Source: an uncultured Clostridia bacterium (GTDB lineage: Bacteria > Bacillota > Clostridia > Christensenellales > UBA1242). From it: 64,000 bases of DNA. Position numbers and translations under genes: made by a program. A model generated the notes under the pieces. The model searched no databases. It saw only the letters and a program-made list of their open reading frames with translations, and was not told the DNA's origin. This document shows positions 63,401 to 64,000 of this stretch, piece after piece (position 1 is the first letter of the stretch; every line of letters begins with the position of its first letter). Location of the stretch: assembly GCA_934754335.1 (NCBI GenBank), contig CAKVHY010000001.1, forward strand, positions 62,001 through 126,000, written 5' to 3'.

Positions 63401-64000
63401 GCCACTGCTTCTTGCAAAGTTTTATATGCCTTACTATTTCCCACTTCTAATTGCCAAACCGCTTTTACTTGCAAGTTTTTATAGCCATCAAAAGTGTTAA
63501 TATTCAACCATTCACCATTTTCTTCATAGAACCAACCAACAAATTTATATTCGTTATTTGTATCTGCAATTTTTCTAGTTGGGTCTTTCAAATTAATAGG
63601 TCGTTCGATGCTATAACTATATCTATAAACATTTCCGCCTTCTGAATTATTTGCTGGATTATTTGTTCCACCCTGCAAATCGAAGGTTATATAATATGAA
63701 ATTGGCACAAAATTTACATAGATAATTAAATCGTCATTTACGTTATCAAAACTTGCACTATAAGGTCTATTTTCATTAAGTTTATAATGTTCTGGTGCCA
63801 TGATATCTGCTGTTGGAGCAACTGCGTTTGCGCCACGTTTCACCACTTGAGTATAAGTTGTGCTAGTGTAATCATCGCCTGAATAGTTTCTAAATTCGCC
63901 CACCACAGGTCTGCCATTTCTAACAGTTTCGGTTGTGAACGTAACCACGTATTCATTTTTATAAATGCCATCAATTATTAGGTTTTCTGCTGAAATATTT
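60406..64000 (-). CDS. Large surface protein with InlB-like and novel repeats (start beyond window)
   Basis: At least 1197 residues, open to the right edge, so the signal peptide is not visible. Near the visible N-terminus lie InlB-type repeats (YYITFDLQGGTNN, then KFVGWFYEENGEWL ending LQVKAVWQL). A beta-helix-like region follows (LKIKNIKFVANENT, ISLENVQFEGLNAL, LKLDGVSITSD). The C-terminal about 600 residues consist of about four degenerate modules of some 140-160 residues, each opening with an aromatic strand such as YYIGLQVYVGHEYANLNF, YISFRKYVGLQYAGKEF, YFVAYKLWLGKSDGTF or YFVGLKWFIGYRNYGENI. No LPXTG or other anchor is seen at the end. Surface or secreted, function unknown. Confidence 0.8.
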   Translation of the reverse strand, partial: NISAENLIIDGIYKNEYVVTFTTETVRNGRPVVGEFRNYSGDDYTSTTYTQVVKRGANAVAPTADIMAPEHYKLNENRPYSASFDNVNDDLIIYVNFVPISYYITFDLQGGTNNPANNSEGGNVYRYSYSIERPINLKDPTRKIADTNNEYKFVGWFYEENGEWLNINTFDGYKNLQVKAVWQLEVGNSKAYKTLQEAVAVATDGDELLIEEGTYLNQGFATNLNLTLIGENNVEIVVNNMFSPIWNEEISSSRYGIINANNGSLKIKNIKFVANENTMQTMFAITSLGSDISLENVQFEGLNALCVYGNSDNKLKLDGVSITSDVNAYAVEIYAKDDGFKTEITDTDVNAMFGILYGYNDGKKANINISNSSLKSGNIDMLNIEGVGVKIDGEHNIQNIRISFENTGNSIAVEKVDRLSNYGETGLEFNLDRINAIKNKIQVSGTEFALSEQGNKKEFVITNLSDAHYSILGHFDNENYEVELSYLGFLYIQDAFNVSDNVFALGDITLNKDITIPLGKTLTICPIRSEAILEEDITLTVAGKLVLKGDFNALGNIVKETTGEIEATNKVIVGTKSDLGLITEIIVDGSVQETLLGIDNQFINGENVSTVVSGKVVKASGDSGVKQLYATTSNATGYYIGLQVYVGHEYANLNFSDIYLSNVGGLSYANGTHRSDALTDKVNSYGYLEVVFDVNVQNGVVGLTSCTVEINGKTYSFDLSLVPYAPEVLADRADVMGVMYNFNNDYQTILEKSTSYVSEANNFSNYAVEGCLIEGANATKLNELNTNSTKHYISFRKYVGLQYAGKEFDETYKYNGIAKSNLNLFAKDGKNFVDVYGYVYYIFDANMDYVQGMGGKIYQNFDFENINIFFELDNENYEIRLEKGDLLPYVWNRNNVVLGNTLELGIDGRFLTIIGSNYEYAISGGVIKVLDNSVIKDISLFYDGTNDALGYFVAYKLWLGKSDGTFKDIANKNVTISVSGYEGRSYYMQSVGNDGFVDFITEIVPNGETLTGGTLNISILVEGEETAKEFVINLNDLVIKQEDVGEGDHLKKNGKTFGIDETTYNVRIVEEGSSYKITNTIINDFIKTNEDSIAYNNEYASVNSSGYFVGLKWFIGYRNYGENIQFNFEFEKNNASVASQTRTIKVDKNGYVSFFIDTLTNAETLTLGIDKLTLSYTFNGENKVITIDFSELVASAK

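Overview
The window is AT-rich, densely coding bacterial DNA using the standard bacterial code. UGA is a stop, and release factor 2 is made through the usual in-frame UGA. The gene order mrnC-rlmB-sigH-like, the secA-prfB pair, GGAGG-type ribosome binding sites, a T-box in front of glycyl-tRNA synthetase, rubrerythrin and YitT/DegV proteins all point to a low-GC Gram-positive anaerobe (Bacillota, Clostridia-like). The BspA-like, InlB-like and FN3-rich surface proteins suggest an uncultured host-associated (gut) lineage; that last step is inference. No rRNA, tRNA, IS element or CRISPR array was seen.

Layout. 1-5.2 kb: the end of a large lipoprotein with two transglutaminase-like modules, and a small membrane-anchored protein. 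5.3-9.5 kb: an information-processing operon (mrnC, rlmB, sigma factor, dnaX split over two frames, ybaB, recR). 9.6-19 kb: housekeeping genes (YitT, DegV, RadC, RNHCP protein, RNA methyltransferase, TilS, CCA transferase, TsaD). 19-23 kb: prfB and secA. 23.2-24.4 kb: a toxin-antitoxin-chaperone (TAC) module with its own SecB-like chaperone, divergent from secA. 24.5-35.8 kb: a leucine-rich-repeat surface protein behind a poly-G promoter, and a lipoprotein of about 3000 residues. 36-43.5 kb: esterase, a nucleotide/ASCH/HelD cluster, a CYTH protein and two FAD proteins. 43.6-49 kb: a coiled-coil lipoprotein, an unknown protein, tyrS and glyA. 49-60.3 kb: P-type ATPase, uridine-kinase-like protein, tandem-HTH regulator, T-box-glyS, aldehyde dehydrogenase, rubrerythrin, galU and two unknown genes. 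60.4-64 kb: the C-terminal part of a large repeat-containing surface protein that runs off the window.

Most interesting signals. (1) The promoter of the BspA-like protein has a run of 16 G between TTGACA and overlapping -10 elements, the architecture of a phase-variable promoter. (2) The prfB frameshift site lacks the Shine-Dalgarno-like stimulator and instead has a perfect 10-bp hairpin in exactly that place. (3) A complete TAC operon sits next to secA in a lineage that normally lacks SecB. (4) The C-terminal domain of DnaX lies in a different, overlapping frame with its own ribosome binding site. Promoters resembling TTGnnn, 16-17 bp, (TGn)TATAAT are easy to see before many genes. They were used to decide starts, and they suggest that radC and the esterase have leaderless mRNAs.
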